Source: a bacterium UBP4_UBA6127 (GTDB taxonomy: Bacteria > UBP4 > UBA4092). From it: a stretch of 7,284 nt of DNA. The stretch covers positions 1 through 7,284 of the forward strand of contig DIVR01000030.1 in NCBI GenBank assembly GCA_002428325.1, read 5' to 3'. The notes beneath the pieces are model-generated. The model had not been told where the DNA came from and searched no databases. It saw only the letters and a program-made list of their open reading frames with translations. Of this stretch, positions 5,159-7,284 are shown in pieces. The position numbers and the translations under genes were made by a program. How positions within the stretch are numbered: position 1 is the first letter of the stretch; each line of letters opens with the position of its first letter.

Positions 5159-7111
5159 ATGAAAATGAAACGAGCCTTAAACTATATCAAAGTATTACTT
5201 TTTTGTATGGTTATGGGGGGGGATTTAACCACTATCGCATCAGGGGTAGCCCCTTCCAAATACAGCCCCATTCTACAGGCCGTATTGCAGAATGAAAAAC
5301 AGTCTATTCAACAATTCCAGATGAATAAATGGGGCATCAGTTATTCAACCGACAGCCAGATTTTATATCATCTACTGGTACGAACAGAGGCTTCTCTATC
5401 TGAACTGACTACCCGAGGGTACCCTGTTCAAACCCTGATAGGAGGCATTGCCACTGTAAGCCTGACCAAAGACAGGATAGCGGCTCTGGCCCGGCAAAAA
5501 GATATTCAATCAATTGAATTGTCTGTTCGCAGGCCTCCTCTGTTGGATATCAGCACCCAATCAGGATATACCACTATCAGCAATCAAACTGTCTGGATGG
5601 GTATCGGAGCGAGAAACCTCCAGTCTCTGGGCCATACCGGCCGGGGGATTATTATCGGGGATATTGATTCAGGCATTGATTATACCCACGGAGATTTCCT
5701 CAGTTCCCCCAGCACTTCCAGAATTCTCTATATATGGGATCAGACTGATGACACCACAACGATTCATCCGAATGGTTTTGTATATGGGAGAGAATACACA
5801 AACGCAGAGATTAATCAACAATTGGTAAATCCTGACACCACCCTGGTGGAGCAAACCGATAATGATTATCATGGAACTGCTGTGATGGGGGTGGCAGCCG
5901 GGAATGGGCAAGCGACTGGAAATGGAGTTCCCGCCGGCCAATTCATCGGAGTAGCGCCTGAAGCGGGGATTATCATGGTGAAAACTGATTTTTATGATTC
6001 CCAAATCCTTGATGGCATTCATTATATTTTCAGCCGGGCATCCAGCCTGGGAATGCCGGCAGTAGTAAATTTAAGCCTGGGAAGCCATTATGGCCCCCAT
6101 GATGGAAGCAGCACTTTTGAAACAGCTATTGATTCATCTCTGGGACCCGGTCGAATGCTGGTGGCAGCAGCCGGGAATAACGGTTCAGTCAGGCTCCATG
6201 CCCGTATGATAAACACCTCTTTTTCATGGGACACTCTACTCATTTCCATTCCGGCGGGACAACCTGATATAGATTTGGATATCTGGCATGACGGAAAGGA
6301 TATTTATCATTGCATCCTGCAATCCCCCACCGGGACTGAAGTCTCATGTTATGCTTACAGCCAGTCCTCCAGTGATATTGGAGGAGGCATGGCCGGCATC
6401 TATAACCAAACTTTTCAATCTCCCAATGGGGATGGTGAGATTTTTATTACACTTTCGGGATTAACTGAAAATGGGATATGGAAATTACTCTGTTATCGAG
6501 AGATAGCCTCTATCGGAACAGGTATTCTTGATGCATGGAGCGCTAATCAAGTCGCACTTTTCAATAATCATACGACTCTTCGATATACGGTCATTGAACC
6601 AGGCCATGCCAAACGAGTATTAACAGTAGGTGCCTATGTTACTCGAAACACCTGGACAGCTTTGGATGGGACTACATATTCTTATCCCTCCATTCCCCTG
6701 GGACAGAGGGCAGGTTTCAGCAGTATCGGACCCAGCCGAGATAATGCTCGAAAACCGGAAATCTGCGCTCCGGGCCAAAACATCGCTACCGCCCAATCCT
6801 CCTTTGCGGCCAACACATCCCAAAGAAACACTATCCTACCGGATGGGAAACATCGGATTGTCAGCGGTACCAGTTTTTCAGCTCCCCATGGGGCTGGGGT
6901 TGCCGCCTTACTGTTACAAGACAATCCTCTGGCAACTCCAGAAGAAATCAAAACTCGGATTATCAACGGTACCTATCGGGAAGATTATTATGCCAATCCG
7001 ATTCCAGACCCTGAATACCGCTGGGGTTATGGCAAACTCAACTTAAGAGGCATCATACCAACAGGCATTTTATCCCGTTATTGGATGATAGATACTTATG
7101 ATTCCCAGTGA
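5159..7111 (+). CDS. Exported subtilisin-family (S8) serine protease with an inserted domain
   Basis: A 650-residue protein. The N-terminus (MKMKR, then a hydrophobic stretch about 10-20, then IASGVA) looks like a Sec signal peptide with cleavage near 29-31. Residues about 35-125 resemble a subtilase propeptide (GGIATVSLTKDRIAAL, ending IQSIELS), which normally guides folding and is then cut off. The catalytic domain has the full triad and oxyanion Asn: D170 in GDIDSGID, H238 in YHGTAV, N340 in AAAGNNG, and S572 in SGTSFSAPH. It should therefore be an active endopeptidase outside the cytoplasm. N340 to S572 spans 232 residues, and roughly 345-475 is a beta-rich insert (IDLDIWHDG, LQSPTG, GIWKLLCY). 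Its place recalls the jelly-roll insert of CspA/B-like clostridial subtilases; that assignment is by pattern only. The chain ends 78 residues after S572, with no sorting or anchoring domain. It is divergent from the sensor kinase. A run of eight G lies in the signal-peptide codons. Confidence 0.93.
   Translation: MKMKRALNYIKVLLFCMVMGGDLTTIASGVAPSKYSPILQAVLQNEKQSIQQFQMNKWGISYSTDSQILYHLLVRTEASLSELTTRGYPVQTLIGGIATVSLTKDRIAALARQKDIQSIELSVRRPPLLDISTQSGYTTISNQTVWMGIGARNLQSLGHTGRGIIIGDIDSGIDYTHGDFLSSPSTSRILYIWDQTDDTTTIHPNGFVYGREYTNAEINQQLVNPDTTLVEQTDNDYHGTAVMGVAAGNGQATGNGVPAGQFIGVAPEAGIIMVKTDFYDSQILDGIHYIFSRASSLGMPAVVNLSLGSHYGPHDGSSTFETAIDSSLGPGRMLVAAAGNNGSVRLHARMINTSFSWDTLLISIPAGQPDIDLDIWHDGKDIYHCILQSPTGTEVSCYAYSQSSSDIGGGMAGIYNQTFQSPNGDGEIFITLSGLTENGIWKLLCYREIASIGTGILDAWSANQVALFNNHTTLRYTVIEPGHAKRVLTVGAYVTRNTWTALDGTTYSYPSIPLGQRAGFSSIGPSRDNARKPEICAPGQNIATAQSSFAANTSQRNTILPDGKHRIVSGTSFSAPHGAGVAALLLQDNPLATPEEIKTRIINGTYREDYYANPIPDPEYRWGYGKLNLRGIIPTGILSRYWMIDTYDSQ
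5215..5222 (+). repeat. Run of eight G within the protease signal-peptide codons
   Basis: Eight consecutive G bases cover the end of Met19, Gly20, Gly21 and the start of Asp22. A one-base slip would shift the frame near the start of the protease gene. It could be a phase-variation site or only a chance homopolymer. Confidence 0.9.
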
Positions 7112-7284
7112 CAGACTTGTTTCCAGAGAAAAAAAGCTCCCACCAGGCAAATAAACCCGGCAAAAGGAAATAAGGCTGAACGCCCCAGAAAACTGGAGAT
7201 AGTACTGGCCATCAGGGGAGCTATCAAAGCACTCAGGGTCCCAGCTGAATTTTCCAGTCCATAGGCCCGCCCCCGGAAATTGGC
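7096..7284 (-). CDS. MFS transporter, C-terminal 62 residues (5' end outside window)
   Basis: Reading the minus strand in from the right edge gives an open frame of 62 codons ending in TAA at 7096-7098. It opens with NFRGRAYGLENSAGTL, the loop-plus-helix signature common in major facilitator superfamily efflux-type transporters, followed by two hydrophobic helices (visible residues about 14-33 and 37-55) and a short tail KQVCHWES. By distance from the end these are probably TM11 and TM12. The protein sits in the inner membrane; the substrate cannot be told from this fragment. Its last codons overlap the 3' end of the convergent protease gene by 16 bp, so no terminator lies between them. Confidence 0.82.
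   Translation of the reverse strand, partial: ANFRGRAYGLENSAGTLSALIAPLMASTISSFLGRSALFPFAGFICLVGAFFLWKQVCHWES

Noticed and set aside
5189..5206. Cys16 in the protease signal peptide as a lipoprotein cleavage site
   Set aside because: The residues before it are LLF, which do not fit a lipobox (a small residue is needed before Cys), and it lies inside the hydrophobic core.
6620..7046. Long open frames on both strands inside the 3' half of the protease gene
   Set aside because: They lie wholly within a gene with complete S8 motifs, and their translations show no domain or plausible start site.

Overview
The window is bacterial chromosomal DNA of moderate GC (low to mid 40s percent by eye). Genes are tightly packed, and the starts of the three genes after the first operon have clear AGGAG- or AAGGA-type Shine-Dalgarno sites. 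I saw no tRNA, rRNA, CRISPR array or intact insertion sequence. The gene types (a short divergent Gfo/Idh/MocA protein, a hybrid PAS histidine kinase, a subtilase with an inserted domain) would suit a free-living, probably anaerobic or sediment bacterium. I cannot assign a phylum from this sequence.

Layout. Positions 2-1087 (+) hold the C-terminal end of a PLP-dependent aminotransferase, then, 15 bp later, a 245-residue protein that aligns along its length with IspA-type polyprenyl synthetases but has lost almost every residue used for catalysis and metal binding. Positions 1096-1950 (-) hold a short Gfo/Idh/MocA-family oxidoreductase, tail-to-tail with the previous gene. Positions 1951-2352 are a 402-bp gap with no convincing intact gene; it contains an imperfect inverted repeat and broken reading frames that may be the remains of something. 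Positions 2353-4884 (-) encode a membrane-anchored hybrid sensor kinase (two TM segments, three PAS domains, HisKA, HATPase, receiver). Positions 4885-5158 are a divergent control region. Positions 5159-7111 (+) encode an exported subtilisin-family (S8) protease with a propeptide-like N-terminus and a large insert between the oxyanion Asn and the catalytic Ser. Positions 7096-7284 (-) are the last 62 codons of an MFS transporter, whose end overlaps the protease gene by 16 bp.

How the genes may work together. The aminotransferase and the prenyl-synthetase-like gene look like one transcription unit. The kinase and the protease are divergently transcribed from one 274-bp region, so co-regulation is possible but not shown. 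The oxidoreductase, kinase and MFS gene share a strand but are separated and need not be linked.

The most interesting item is the degenerate IspA-like protein: the fold landmarks are kept while both aspartate-rich motifs, the GKR-type motif and the KT motif are gone. That pattern suggests a pseudoenzyme or partner subunit. The second is the oxidoreductase, in which all three glycines of the dinucleotide-binding loop are replaced. I did not find a clear new multi-gene system.
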